Of a DNA stretch of 64,000 bases, positions 10,734 to 21,597 are shown piece by piece (positions within the stretch are counted from its first letter, which is position 1; each line of letters opens with the position of its first letter). A model generated the notes under the pieces. It searched no databases. It saw only the letters and a list, made by a program, of their open reading frames with translations, and was not told the DNA's origin. This DNA comes from Erinaceus europaeus (taxonomy: Eukaryota; Chordata; Mammalia; Eulipotyphla; Erinaceidae): assembly GCF_950295315.1 (NCBI RefSeq), contig NC_080179.1, positions 71,794,615-71,858,614 of the forward strand, given 5' to 3'. A program made the translations under genes and the position numbers.

Positions 10734-11394
10734 AAGAAGTCAGTGTTTAGAACCCTGGGTTAATGAATAGAAATACTAGTCAAATTAAAAAGAAGAGGTG
10801 GGTGAGCTTTCTAAATTGGTTACTACAAGTATTGGGTTGGCTTTTGGGCTAGTTTCTACAGTTAAAGGGTGAGACTTTTATATTTGAAAATAGTTTGGTT
10901 ATTGTCTGTGTATCTATCCAGTATCTCATTTTTACAGCCTGCGAATGCAAAATTAATATCATCAGTATGTACTGATGTATATCATTGATATGTATATATA
11001 TTAATGTCTTGGTATGCTACTTTTATTTTTTACATAGTATGTCTGACTGTGGAGGTATATACATTCACACAATGCACATAGATATTCAACTATAAATACC
11101 ATCTGAGTGTTACCTGAAATAATTGTATGTGCCTTCAAGTGTGCATTGAGAGGACTGTGTACCACACTTTGGGATAAACTAAATTGCAGGTATTCAATAT
11201 ATATGTATATATATTTAAAACTATCAGCTTATTTCCTAATTCCTAAATTCTATTTCCCATTTTCTAAATTTTGAGTGAATCTCCACTGAATAAAAAACTT
11301 CTCTTTCTTGATGCTTAACCCTTCCTCCCTCCTCCTCTCCCTTCTGTTCCCCTTCTGAATTCCTGGAAGTCCATAATTGGATAGATTTTTAAAG
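10734..11394. other. Unassigned AT-rich sequence
   Basis: AT-rich, with short TATATA runs near 10985 and 11205. No coding or repeat family recognised. Confidence 0.5.
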
Positions 11395-11873
11395 ATTAAA
11401 TGATCCCTAGACCTTGAATAAACCCCTCTCTCCATTGATACTGGTCATCTCTATCAGGAACAACACAATAACCCCCTCTGTGGGCCCCCATAGGACCTTG
11501 CCTTCAACATGGATCATTAATGGTAGAGAATGTTCCATCCTCCAAAGGGAGGCAGGACAACATACTTTATTTTCCATCTGAGGAAGATGGATTCTGAAAT
11601 TGGGGCAGCTTGGAATGTTCCTACTTATGACCACAGAATGTGAACTCAGATCTACAGGGATGCAGAGGTCATATAGGCTCCTAGGCTGATTATGGGCCCC
11701 AGATCAGATCAAATCAATGGGGTTTACAGTCAACAATATTTATACCCCTTTCCCATATTTTGGAGCTACTCTTCCCTGATCCAGCTTTCTGGTCCTTTAT
11801 ACAGCCATGATATCATCTCCGCAGACAATAACTTGGGCCCACCTGCATATCAGATATCCGGCTCAGAAAAAAC

Positions 11874-11943
<70 letters not shown>

Positions 11944-12475
11944 CACAAAACACTAGTATTGTCATGAGCCCTTTGGAATATAACTAAAATGGGACTACTA
12001 ACTAACTATCTACAAAATGGAGGCCCCCGAATCTTTATCTGCGCTATTCCAGCCTTTAGGTTCATGATAGTCAACAATTTGTTTGGCTCTATTTGTTAAC
12101 TCTTCTTTCCAGATGCTACCATGATGCCAACCAGACTTCCCTGGGCAGACAACCCCATCAATATGTCCTGGAGCTCTGCTTCCCCAGAACCCCGCCCCAC
12201 TAGAAAAAGAAAGAGGCAGGCTAGGAGTATGGATCTACCAGTCAACGCCTATGTTCAGCGGGGGAAGCAATTACAGAAGCCAGACCTTCCACCTTCTGCA
12301 TCCCACAATGACCTTGGGTCCATACTCCCAGAGGGATAAAGAATGGGAAAGCTACCAAGGGAGGGGATGGGATACAGAGTTCTAATGGTGGGAACTGTGT
12401 CGAGTTGTACCCCTCTTATCCTATGGTTTTTGTCAGTGTTTTCTTTTTATAAATAAAAATTATAAAAAAAAGATT
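11395..12475 (+). mobile_element. L1 long 3' UTR with internal (AC)n
   Basis: Sense copy. It has GACCTTGAATAAACCCCTCT, a subtype-specific block (GGGGCAGCTTGGAATGTTCC to CAGACAATAACTTGGGCCC), an expanded (AC)n run at about 11878-11940, then the common terminal UTR to TATGGTTTTTGTCAGTG and an A-rich tail. The same arrangement without the AC expansion is at 55855-56905, so the AC run grew after insertion or in another lineage. Confidence 0.85.
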
Positions 12476-12654
12476 AAATGATTAATTTTTATCAGAGAGA
12501 CACTTGGTTACTACTCTGTCACATGCTGTGTTTGGGATTGGCACCAGGGTTTCATGCATGTAAGGCATTTGCTCTCTGACTGAGTCACTTCCCTAATCCC
12601 TACCTTAAACTGTCGCATCTCTTGGGAAGATTAACATACCACATCACTCATTTC

Positions 12655-12874
12655 TCTCTTTTTAAAAATTTTTATTACCTTTATTTATTGGATAGAGACA
12701 ACCAGAAATTGAGAGGGAAGTAGGAGATAGAGAGGAAGAGAGACAGAGAAACACCTGCAGCCCTGCTTTACCACTCATTAAGCTTTCCCCCTGCAGGTGG
12801 GGACTGGGAGTCTTGAACCAGGGTCCTTACGCATGGTAACATGTGCATTCTACCAGATGCACTACCACCCAGCC
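12655..12874 (-). mobile_element. SINE-A copy, antisense
   Basis: T-rich tail side, TTTATTTATTGGATAGAGAC, GCAGCCCTGCTTTACCACTC, CCCCCTGCAGGTGGGGACTG, then CTTGAACCAGGG as antisense B box. Confidence 0.9.
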
Positions 12875-13937
12875 CTCACTAATTTATTTCTTGGTGAGAA
12901 TTGGTCTAAGAGACTCCGAATTAGTTGACATTAGCTTCCCTTAGGTCATGAGGATTTTGATGCCATGGAGAAACTGAATGGATTGATGTTTTGGCTGTGA
13001 CAGAGATGGCCTCTGGTCATTGATTTTGGCTATGTGAGAAAGAAGGGAGACAAGGAAGCTGAGCTGGTGACAAATGCAGGTTTTTCCACAGGTTGCGGGA
13101 ACTCCCATCTATATTTCTTATGCCACATTTTTCAAAGAGGGATAGGAATGATAAATTTTTTCAGCCCAGTGTTGCCTGATCTTCACAAACACATCACTTG
13201 CACAGAGACATCTAATGCGCTTATTCATTTAGTTTAATGCCATTTTGTGTTTATCTTCCCCAATTGACTGTGAAATCCTTCAGGGTAGCTGAAATTAGTC
13301 TTCCCCATGCTTGAGTTCTCACCTATTAGTCCCAACTCTGTCCAATAGCAGATGCTCAATAAATGTCAATCCAATGAGTTAGCAAACCAACCACCCTTCA
13401 AAAGTCTTTGTATATAGTGGTTTTCTACTTATGTCTGTTGCAAACAGTGATCTGCATGGTCAGAACCATGTCTCTGCGGAATTTCATAAGCAGATAAATT
13501 CCTCTCAAATGCTGGATGACCAGGTGAAAAAAAGAAGGTGGCAGAGGACACGACGCCAGAAATCCTCAGTGTTCAAGCTTCTGATTTAAGTTCACACTTC
13601 TATTACATTTGTGGCCAAAGGAAACACATTCTGAACTCTCTGCCCGGTCAGCAGACCCAGTCTTCATCTGTGGAGTTTGCCTTTGTACAAGTGAGAAACA
13701 AGGAGGTTGACGCAGAATTTGGAGGACAACTGCCAACACTTATCACAGGACAGCTTGGCATTTCTTTGTTGATCCTTTGTTCATATGCAGGAAAGAAAAA
13801 CTCACTCTCATACTTCAGATCTTTATATTTATTTATATTTATATTTGTGGCAGTTGCTAATAACCATTGTTTAACCAATACCTGCAGCATCACCAAATTT
13901 GGCCAGAGTTTAACTATCATTAGGAACAGGGGCATGG
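12875..13937. other. Unassigned unique sequence
   Basis: No repeat recognised. The plus-strand frame from 13538 is open for 156 codons, but its end runs into the downstream SINE, and neither its sequence nor its context supports an exon. Confidence 0.5.
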
Positions 13938-14148
13938 GGGATGGGTGGTGGTACACCTGGTTGAGTGCACATGTTACAGTGCGCAAAGACCCGGGTTCAA
14001 GGCCCTAGTCCCCACCTGCAGGGGAAAAACTTCACAAGTGGTGAAGCAGGGCTGTAGGTATCTCTCTGTCTCCTTCTCTACCTGTCTCCCCCTTCTTCTG
14101 AATTTCTGGCTGTCTCTATCAAATAAATAAAGATTTATAAAAAGTGAA
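13938..14148 (+). mobile_element. SINE-A copy, near complete
   Basis: GGTGGTACACCTGGTTGAGT (A-box region), CCGGGTTCAAGGCCC (B-box region), GCAGGGGAAAAACTTCACAA body and CAAATAAATAAAGAT tail. A good example of the family's full order. Confidence 0.9.
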
Positions 14149-14748
14149 AAAGAAACATTAAAAAAAAACTGAACAGGTGCATGAAGTTGTTGGATGGGTT
14201 CAACTGAACTTTGCCCACATTCAAACTTTTTGAAGACTACTCTACTCATCTATTTATCACAAAGAATCTAAGTGTTGTGTCTGCCTGGTTAAGTAACCCC
14301 TTCCGAATACCTTTCTGTTACATAGCTTCAGTGTGTTCTACTTCCCAAATGCCTCATGTCAAACAGAGTTCAGGCAGATGCAGAAGCAGTAGTGTGTCTG
14401 TGTTAAGAGACTCACTGTAAGCAATTGGCTTCCATGGCTATAAGATCGAGCTCGACAACCTGGAGATCTAAGAGGGCAGGTTTTCAGGAAGGACATTCAC
14501 GTGAACAGAAGCTACTGTTCATATATAGCTGTGTCTCTTCCATGAAGTATCAGTGCTGCTCTCAAGATGTTCAGGTCATTGTCAAGGCTCTACCAAGATT
14601 ACCTGGGATAATGCCCTTTATTCAAATGAGCTAATTATCATCTTAGTCGTATCTACAAAATACCTTCACAAGAATGGCCAGACTAATGTTAGATTTGAGA
14701 AACTGGGGAACCAGGCTTCTGGCAAGCTGACTTACGAAAAGGATAGTC
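14149..14748. other. Unassigned unique sequence
   Basis: No repeat or gene recognised on either strand. Confidence 0.5.
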
Positions 14749-15010
14749 CTGGGAGCCGGTGGAGGCACAGTGAAACCACATAGTACTATGTGCAAGAACT
14801 CGTGCAATGACCCGGGTTCAAGCCCCGCTCCCCACATGTGGCTGGGTCACAAGTGATGAAGCAGGTCTGTAGTAGGTCCCCTGTTATAGAAAGTTTCAGT
14901 GCTGCAATCTCTTTCACTCGCTCACTCACTCACTCACTCACTCTCTGCCTTTCTGCCTCTCTCTCTCTGAAAAAGTGCCTGGAGCAGTGAAGCCCCAGTG
15001 ACAACCAGAG
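14749..15010 (+). mobile_element. tRNA-derived SINE with variant body
   Basis: GAGCCGGTGGAGGCACAGTG head, CCGGGTTCAAGCCCC B box, AGTGATGAAGCAGGTCTGTA, an expanded (CTCA)n near 14920, then CCTGGAGCAGTGAAGCCCCA, which resembles the extra 3' module of the composite SINE-B at 53690. Confidence 0.75.
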
Positions 15011-15238
15011 TTTTTTTTTTTTTTTTTTTAAAAAAAACGATTTATTTATTATTGGATAGAGAGAGAAATTGAGAAGGGAGAGGGAGATAGAGAGGGAAAG
15101 GGACGGAGAAAGCTGCAGACTTGCCTCACCACTCATGAAGCTTTCCCTCTGCAGGTGGGGGCCAGGGGCTTGAACCTGGGTCCTTGCACAATGATTGTAA
15201 TGTGTGTGCTTAACCAGGTGCACCACTGCTTGGCCTCA
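15011..15238 (-). mobile_element. SINE-A copy, antisense
   Basis: Poly(T) start, GATTTATTTATTATTGGATA, GAAGCTTTCCCTCTGCAGG, CTTGAACCTGGGTCC. It abuts the previous SINE tail to tail, giving a convergent SINE pair. Confidence 0.9.
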
Positions 15239-15534
15239 ATTTCTGTTTTTTAAAGGAAGATTTTATTCTTTCCTTCTTATGTCATACTGGCTCCTGAAAT
15301 AGTAGTGGTCTGGGAGCTAGGGTCAGGTCTGTCCAGCACAGATGTTGCTCTCAGTGGTTCGCATAGCAAACCTTCTTTTCTCCCCTTCTTTTCCCCACTC
15401 TCAAGGTGTCAAGATTTTTTGACTTGTCCAGTCCTCCCCCTGGCACACAAGCTGACTGACTAGTCTCCAGTTTAGGTCAGAGAGAGAGTGAGTTCTCAAA
15501 GACAGGAACTCTAGTGTCAAGAAAATAAAAAGTG

Positions 15535-15820
15535 GGAGCTGGGCGGTAGCGCAGTGGGTTAAGTGCAAGGGGCGGCATAAGGATCCCAGTTTGAGCCCCC
15601 GGCTCCCCACCTGCAGGGGAGTCGCTTCACAGGTGGTGAAGCAGGTCTGCAGGTGTCTTATCTTTTTCTCCTCCTCTTTGTCTTCCCCTCCTCTCCCCAT
15701 TTCTCTCTGTCCTATCCAACAACAATGACATCAATAACAATAATAACTACAACAATAAAAAAACAACAAGGGCAACAAAAAAGGGCATAAATAAATAAAT
15801 ACAATAAATATATTTAAAAA
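15535..15820 (+). mobile_element. SINE-B copy with clear target-site duplication
   Basis: Head GGGCGGTAGCGCAGTGGG, GTTTGAGCCCCCGGC at the B box, body to CAACAAGGGCAACAAAAAAG. A 16-bp direct repeat, AAGAAAATAAAAAGTG, flanks it at 15519-15534 and 15821-15836, so the insertion is intact and fairly recent. Confidence 0.95.
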
Positions 15821-15836
15821 AAGAAAATAAAAAGTG

Positions 15837-17039
15837 TAGGGGTAAAAAGCAGAAAGCATCAGTGGTCAGACAACAGGAGATGGTGAAAGATTAATAATGT
15901 CTGTCTTAATCTGAAAGATTAATAACTTTGGATTGGGCAGTCTTTCTCAGCACTTTACATTTGACAGGTAAAGGTGCAGTAATCAATCATTACAACAAAC
16001 AAACAAACAAAAAACAAAACATGGTTCAGAGGCAGTAAAATGTCCCCTACATTAGTAGAATCAGAATCACTGGAACACAAAACAGTCTGCGAACAAACAG
16101 CGCTCATCAAACTGTGTTCTGGGGGCAACACATAAGTTGTCCTTCAAAGCTGGATCTCACTGTAGAGAAAGAATTTCTATATAAAACAATATCAGACCTC
16201 CCACCGGAGGGAGGGTGGGGACTCTCTGACAGAAACTTCTTGTAGTCCAGGAGATCTTTTCCAGAGTTGCCACGGCAACACCTCCCTCTACTGCCACAGA
16301 GGCAGATAGAGGTCGCGCTGGTGGGCTGGTTAAATGTTGCTCTGCTCATGTCATTTATTTCCCATGGGGGAAAAGAGAAAAAGCAATAGGTAGGAAGAAA
16401 AGAATTCGAATAGGAAAACAAAGTAAAAGAAAGAAAAGGCTTGCTGGGAGTGGTTCTGCAAATGGATCTTGCTATTATGGGCTTCGTATGAGTTCACCGG
16501 GGTTTAAGGGATTTAAAGTCTGACAAGAGAATATAAAATGAAATCTCCGACCCTTGAAGGTCTAATGAGTGTTGAAGCTCAAGTCGATGCAAGGACCATT
16601 TCTGTTTTGTGAAGACGGGCTTTAAACTGGAATGTGAGCAAGAAGGGAAACTATAAATGCCGTTCGTTCCTCAAGAGCTAGAACAAGCACAGTGTGAGGA
16701 CAGGTTTTCTCTAAATTAATACAGGTGATTTTTTGGCAATTTCCTTCTACTACTTAAACTCAACTTGTGGATTTACAGGAAAAGTTCAGTTAAATTAGAA
16801 AGGGGGGTGATAACAGTCAGGTCTACTGGGAAAATGGATCCATAGAGATGGTTTAACAGAATTCAGTATAGGGAAATAAATAGTAATGCTATCATTCACA
16901 AAGCCAGGGTGAAATAATTGTGTTCTGTATACTTTACCACGTTCAGAGAATTAAGGATCAGAGTAGCACTCCACTCCAGAGCAGCAAAAGAAGGAGCTGT
17001 TTCTTGCTACGACTGGAGAGGTGGTGGGAGAGGGTAGGT
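15837..17039. other. Unassigned, repeat-poor 1.2 kb
   Basis: No repeat family recognised. It holds an RFX-type X-box at 16266. Composition around 16200-16330 is less AT-rich than nearby sequence, but no CpG island can be claimed by eye. Confidence 0.5.
16266..16279. promoter_or_regulatory. Candidate RFX X-box
   Basis: GTTGCCACGGCAAC fits the symmetric RFX dimer site GTTGCC-N2-GGCAAC. RFX factors use such sites at ciliary and other promoters. The site lies in unique sequence, but no transcription start or gene was seen near it, so function is unproven. Confidence 0.4.
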
Positions 17040-17041
17040 CA

Positions 17042-17598
17042 GTTATTATGTCCTGAAGAATGCTTTCTTCCCCTCCCTCTCTTTCTTCCTCTGGTAAGCC
17101 AATAATGTGAATATTACTTCATTTGAAGTCATTCCATAGGTCTCTGTTGTTGTTTTTAGTATCTCTTAATCTCTTTTTGAGATCTCTTACTTCTTTTTTA
17201 GTTGTCTCTAATTCATCCTTGATATTGCTAATTCTGTCTTCAGCCTCATTTATTCTATTCTCTCTTCCCTCTACTGTTTTCTGGAGTTCATCTATTTTGT
17301 TACCTTTTTCAGATACAGCTTTAGCTTGCTCAGCTAGTTGTGTTCTTAGCTCAGCTATTTCAGCTTTCAGATCTCTAATAACCTTGAGATAATTAGTTTT
17401 CTTCCAGAGTCTCATTTGTTGTTTCTGCATTTCTGATGTCAATTCTTTCAAACTCTTTACTCATTCCTGTGATTATTTCCTTAACTAGTTTTTCAATGTG
17501 GACCTCATTATTTTGTGCTTCTCCCTTTGGGAGGCTTTTAGCTGGACTCTTGTCCTGGTTCATTTCTCCAATATTTCTTCTTATTGGTTTAACCATTT
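17042..17598 (-). pseudogene. L1 ORF1p (RNA-binding protein) fragment
   Basis: ORF1p is the L1 nucleic-acid chaperone that coats L1 RNA. The minus strand starts MVKPIRRNIGEMN and encodes a long charged coiled coil (KAEIAELRTQLAEQ, ENRINEAEDRISNIK) typical of ORF1p, then the start of the RRM-like region (SNIHIIGLPEEE), where similarity ends. At least two breaks interrupt it: a frameshift between the 67- and 110-codon segments (17393-17451) and a stop at about 17119 before the IIGLPEEE part. No C-terminal domain is present. Confidence 0.8.
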
Positions 17599-17963
17599 TA
17601 TATATTATGTTATGAGTTCCCTCTCTCAGTACTTTGCAAATTACTGATCACTCTTAGCAGGACTGACTTGTGTCTATGTAAGGTAACTAAAGAGTTCACA
17701 GTTGTGGAAATTGACAGTTGTTGTAATAGTATTTTAATTCCTGACTTGGAGCTCAGTGGTTTAAAAGTCTCTTTTGTTTTTTTCTTCCCTGTAGGCTATG
17801 GGATCCTGAGGGCTTTTAAACTATAAGTAGGCTTCTTAGCTTAATCACTGACTCCTGACCAAGAGATAAAGCAGGGTGTGGCAGAGGTAACCCAGTGGCT
17901 ATGCAAAGAGACTCTCACAGCCCCACCAGCCACACCGCTATGTCACCGAGGTAGAGATCTTCT

Positions 17964-18304
17964 CTGTTCCAGACTCTTGGAAAAAGAGTTGGCAGTCAGC
18001 TGAGGTAAAGAACAAACACCTCATCACAGACCGCTGCAAGTGTCAACCCGGCTTTGACCTAGCACATTATGATTGGGCCCTCCTCAATCGCTATTGAACA
18101 GGCCATGGCCGGTACACCGCTATGTTCCACTGCTGGGGAGCCAGAGACGACCCGAACTGCCCCTGCGGCTCCAGACAGACTATGACCCACATAGTCAACG
18201 ACTGCCACCTCTCCAGATTCAAAGGAGGTCTCGAAACTTTACATCAGGCTCAACCTGACGCTGTTGACTGGCTATGGAAGAAGGGCAAACGCTAGAAGAA
18301 GAAT
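17964..18304 (+). mobile_element. Vingi non-LTR retrotransposon, 3' end
   Basis: About 340 bp matching the C-terminal coding end of the Vingi copy at 40885-41996. The frame shows WALLNRY, CHWGARDDPNCPCG and HIVNDC (C-x-C-x7-H-x4-C finger), then WKKGKR and TAG with a GAAGAAGAA tail. One in-frame stop follows LLNRY. Near-identical sites (TAGAGATCTTCTC before, TAGATCTTCTCCT after) suggest an imperfect target-site duplication. It is inserted in the antisense L1 5' region. Confidence 0.85.
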
Positions 18305-18952
18305 AGATCTTCTCCTGAGTTTCCTGGTTTGTTCTCTGTCCCCTGGTGTCAGCACAGGGCCTCCCTGCCGCTGCTCCAGACTCTGAGGGCAGTAGCAATG
18401 GAGACTTACAGTTGCATTTGGTGAGTCTCAGGGGTGTCCTCGCCTCCCTTCAGCCGTCCCCTTGTTGGTGAAACAGACTGGAGGGGGTGTCTCAACTGGT
18501 AAACTGTGGGACTGTTACCAGCCACTTAATCTCTCCCTAGGCTCCTCGCTGTCCACGAGCCACAGGTGTTCACACTCACCAATGATTTGGTGTGTTCCTG
18601 AAGTTCTAGTCCTGTCTTGTTGCGGTCGCAGGTGGTCTCCTTTGATATTCCTAGTTGACTCAGGAGAGGAGAGGAGAGAAACACAGCTGCTGATGCTCTG
18701 CACTTAACTATAGCCAAGCTGGTCTTTCTTTGGCAATTGAACACATTAGGTCTTGAGAGTATTAACCATTGTTATTATTGCCTTGCATAAAAAGGAAAAT
18801 GACTCCTATAGAGGAGAATAAAACTTAATTCTTTTTATCCTCTTCCTGGGAGAGAAAAAAGTAATAACAGTGAATATTGTATTCTGGAAAAAGATGGTCA
18901 CTCCTTTTGGAGGGTTTAACAAGACTTTCCTGGCCTTTCAGAGTAAAATTCT

Positions 18953-19245
18953 TTTTTTAAAAAAAACATTTATTTATTTATTCCCTTTTGTTGCCCTTGT
19001 TGTTTAACACTGTTGTGGTTGTTGATGGATAGGACAGAGAGAAATGGAGAGAGGAGGGGAAGACAGAGAGGGGGAGAGAAAGATAGACACCAGTAGACCT
19101 GCTTCACCGCTTGGAAAGCAACTCCCCTGCAGGTGGGGAGCTGGGGGATTGGGGACTCGAACCGGAATCCTTATGCTGGTCCTTGCGCCACGTGCTTAAC
19201 CTGCTGCGCCACGTGCGCTTAACGTGCTGTGCCACCTGACTCCCT
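18953..19245 (-). mobile_element. SINE-B copy with duplicated head
   Basis: Antisense SINE-B flanked by the 14-bp repeat CAGAGTAAAATTCT at 18939-18952 and 19246-19259. The tRNA-like head has a tandem duplication of about 22 bp (19185-19205 and 19206-19228, each starting GCGCCACGTGC), so the A-box region is present twice. Confidence 0.95.
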
Positions 19246-19379
19246 CAGAGTAAAATTCTACCCTCTACTCCTTCAGCGTTCTCTAAAATTGTCATTTTCC
19301 ATTTCTTTCCCTTTCTGCATGGAGAGTTTCTTTAGAGCAGAACATTATAAAAACCCAGATGTTGGCATTCTGCTATGAA

Positions 19380-21190
19380 AATAATAAACCAGAGGAGAGT
19401 AAAATCAAGAAGGAAATCACATTTATAATAGCATGAAAAAGAATTTAGTGACTACGATTAAATTTAACAAAGCAGACAAAAGATTGTACATTAAAGATTA
19501 TGAATCACTACCTAAAGCAGTTTGATAAAATGCAGGTAATTTAAAAACAAATAAATTTAGAAGATGAGCTTTATACTAAAAATAAAGCCAGGAATTACTG
19601 TGAACAGAAATAAGCCACCAGAGAATGGAATGATATACCATGATAATTGGTTGGAAGAATTAGCATTACTAAACTCATCATCTTATTGAAAGCAAAATGT
19701 ATTCCTCCCAAAATCATTATGAATTTCCTTAAAGGAATATAATAAATGCTACAGAAGTTTCTCTCAAACCAAAAAAGACTGAGAATTGTTGAAGCAATCC
19801 TGAGAAAAAAGGGGAATAAATAAGAGGCTTAACACTTTCTGGTTTACAAATATATTACAGGGCTATAGTCATTAAAATTGTGTGATACTGGGATGAAAAT
19901 AGTCACTCAAGTCAATGGGATAGGTCAAGAGCTCAGAAATATCCCCTTACATTTATGGACAACTAATCTTTTACAGAGAGGCTCAGAATATTAAATGGAA
20001 AAAGGAAAGTCTCTTTAGTAAATGGTGTTAGGGAAAGTAGGTGACCACATGCAGAAGAATGAAGTAGGATCATCCTTACCACTATGCACAGAAGTAAACT
20101 AAACATGGATCAAAAACTTAGGTGTCAGATCATAAACCATAAAATAGACGAAAGAAAACATTGGCAGAATAGTACATGATGTCTGCTATGGAAATATCTC
20201 TGGAGACCCAAGCCTAGCAACAAGACAAGCAGAAGAAAAAATTAACCACTGACACAAACTGAAAAGCTTCTGCACAATAAAGAAACTACTAACAAAACAG
20301 AGATACACCTTGCAGAATGGGAAAAGATATTTATATCCCATAGTCAGATAAAGAGCTAGTCATCAAGATATGTAAAGAACTCACAACTCAGCAGCAGCGA
20401 CAACAAAGACAACAATTTCATTTAAAAAATAGGAGAAAGGGGAGTCGGGTGGTAGTGCAGCGGGTTAAGTGCACGTGGCGCAAAGCACAAGGACGGGGGT
20501 AAGGATCCCGGTTTGAGCCCCCGGCTCCCCACCTGCAGGGGAGTAGCTTCACAAGCGGTGAAGCAGGTTTGCGGGTGTCTATCTTTCTCTTCCCCCTCTG
20601 TCTTCCCCTCCTCTCTCCATTTCTCTCTGTCCTATCCAACAACAACGACATCAACAACCACAACAATAACTACAACAATAAAAGCAACAAGGGCAACAAA
20701 AGGGAATAAATAAATAAATAAAAATGGGAGAAAGAAGTAAGCAGATTCTTCATCAAAGAAGATACTCAGAGGGCCAACAGGAATGAAAAAAAAATGCTCA
20801 ATCAAATTCAGTGATCGTTAGAGAAATGCAAATCGAGATAGCAACGAGGCATCAGCCCACATCTGTGATAATGGCCTATTCTAAAAGAACAAGCAATGAA
20901 TGCTGACAAGGATGTGGACTGCAAGGCGCCCTTCTACACTGCTGACAGGAATGCAAGCTGCTGCAGGTCATGCAGAAGACAGTTCGGAAAACATTAAAAA
21001 TGAACCTACAACACGTACCAGCAATCCTTCTCCTAGGCATGCATCCAAGGAACATAAAACCACGTCTCCAAAAAGATCTGTGCAAACTCTTGTTCATGGC
21101 AGAGCTAATTATAATAGCCAGCATCTGAAAACAGTCACTGTCCAGCAACAGATGAATAGTTAAAGAAGTTGTAGAAAGAAAGAAAAAGAA
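19380..21190 (+). mobile_element. Old L1 ORF2 (C-terminal half), degenerate
   Basis: Sense L1 ORF2 remnants in collinear order: AAATTTAACAAAGCAGACAA, CAGGGCTATAGTCATTAAAA, TGGACAACTAATCTTTTACA, CACTGCTGACAGGAATGCAA, and CAGCAACAGATGAATAG at the end. Frameshifts and stops are frequent, so it is much older than L1-A or L1-B. A SINE-B splits it at 20440. Confidence 0.85.
20440..20720 (+). mobile_element. SINE-B copy inserted in old L1
   Basis: Head GGGAGTCGGGTGGTAGTGCA to tail AACAAAAGGGAATAAATAAA. Flanking repeat AAAATAGGAGAAAG / AAAATGGGAGAAAG (one mismatch) marks the target site inside the old L1 ORF2. Confidence 0.95.
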
Positions 21191-21199
21191 GGTAAAAAT

Positions 21200-21256
21200 G
21201 ACCGCTGGGAGCAGTGGATTCGTAGTGCAGGCACTGTGCCCCAGTGATAACCCTGG

Positions 21257-21306
<50 letters not shown>

Positions 21307-21450
21307 CTGTTACGTCATTCTTCCATCCATGGAGTTTTGCTACTTATGGTGCTCCCATGTGGTACTGGGCATCAAACCCAGAGCTTCATTTATGGAAAAA
21401 CCCACCAAACTATATCCCAGAATCTCAAGTTATTTTCTCTTTTAAATAAA
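21200..21450. mobile_element. SINE 3' module with (GA)n and a SINE-like stretch
   Basis: GGGAGCAGTGGATTCGTAGT to ATAACCCTGGTGG matches the extra 3' module of composite SINE-B, followed by a 47-bp (GA)n run (21259-21305), then a SINE-like segment (GGTGCTCCCATGTGGTACTG). Order suggests a module plus a second antisense SINE joined through the GA repeat. Confidence 0.65.
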
Positions 21451-21474
21451 ACTTTAAAATTTTATTTCTTAAAA

Positions 21475-21597
21475 ATATTTATTTATTTATTCATTCATTT
21501 ATTTATTAAGCGAGAGAACCAGAGCATCATTGTGGCACGGTTCGATGCCAAGGACTGAACCCAGCACCTTATGCACCCACTGTTACTGCCCAGGCCA
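21475..21597 (-). mobile_element. SINE-C/D-like copy, antisense
   Basis: TTTATTTATTCATTCATTTA start, GAGCATCATTGTGGCACGG, AAGGACTGAACCCAGCACC as antisense B box, and CCACTGTTACTGCCCAGGCC. Diverged. Confidence 0.6.

Larger units (their letters stand above)
17040..18720 (-). mobile_element. L1 5' portion, antisense (putative 5' UTR and ORF1)
   Basis: Reading the minus strand leftward from about 18720 there is GC-richer noncoding sequence, inferred to be 5' UTR, then ORF1 coding sequence (17598 to about 17042), after which L1 similarity stops. The 3' part of the element (ORF2, 3' UTR) is missing, the reverse of usual 5' truncation, so a deletion or rearrangement must have removed it. A Vingi fragment is inserted at 17964-18304. 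The exact 5' end is not fixed. Confidence 0.65.

Noticed and set aside
11878..11940. CRISPR-like or satellite array
   Set aside because: Simple (AC)n dinucleotide expansion within an L1 3' UTR; no spacers or direct-repeat units.
13538..14008. 156-codon open frame on the plus strand
   Set aside because: Its second half runs into the SINE-A at 13938, no domain is recognisable, and length is within chance for AT-rich mammalian DNA.
13960..14010. tRNA gene suggested by A- and B-box-like words
   Set aside because: Part of a SINE-A with body and A-rich tail; no cloverleaf-compatible mature tRNA was seen here or in the other SINE heads.
20418..20713. Arginine/glutamate-rich or serine-rich frames over SINE-B copies (also 22321, 35126, 46445, 53470, 63131)
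   Set aside because: They are translations of the SINE-B body and recur wherever the SINE occurs.
17040..21190. Antisense L1 5' part and sense L1 ORF2 as one twin-primed insertion
   Set aside because: The ORF2 part is far more decayed than the ORF1 part and no common target duplication was found, so they look like separate events.
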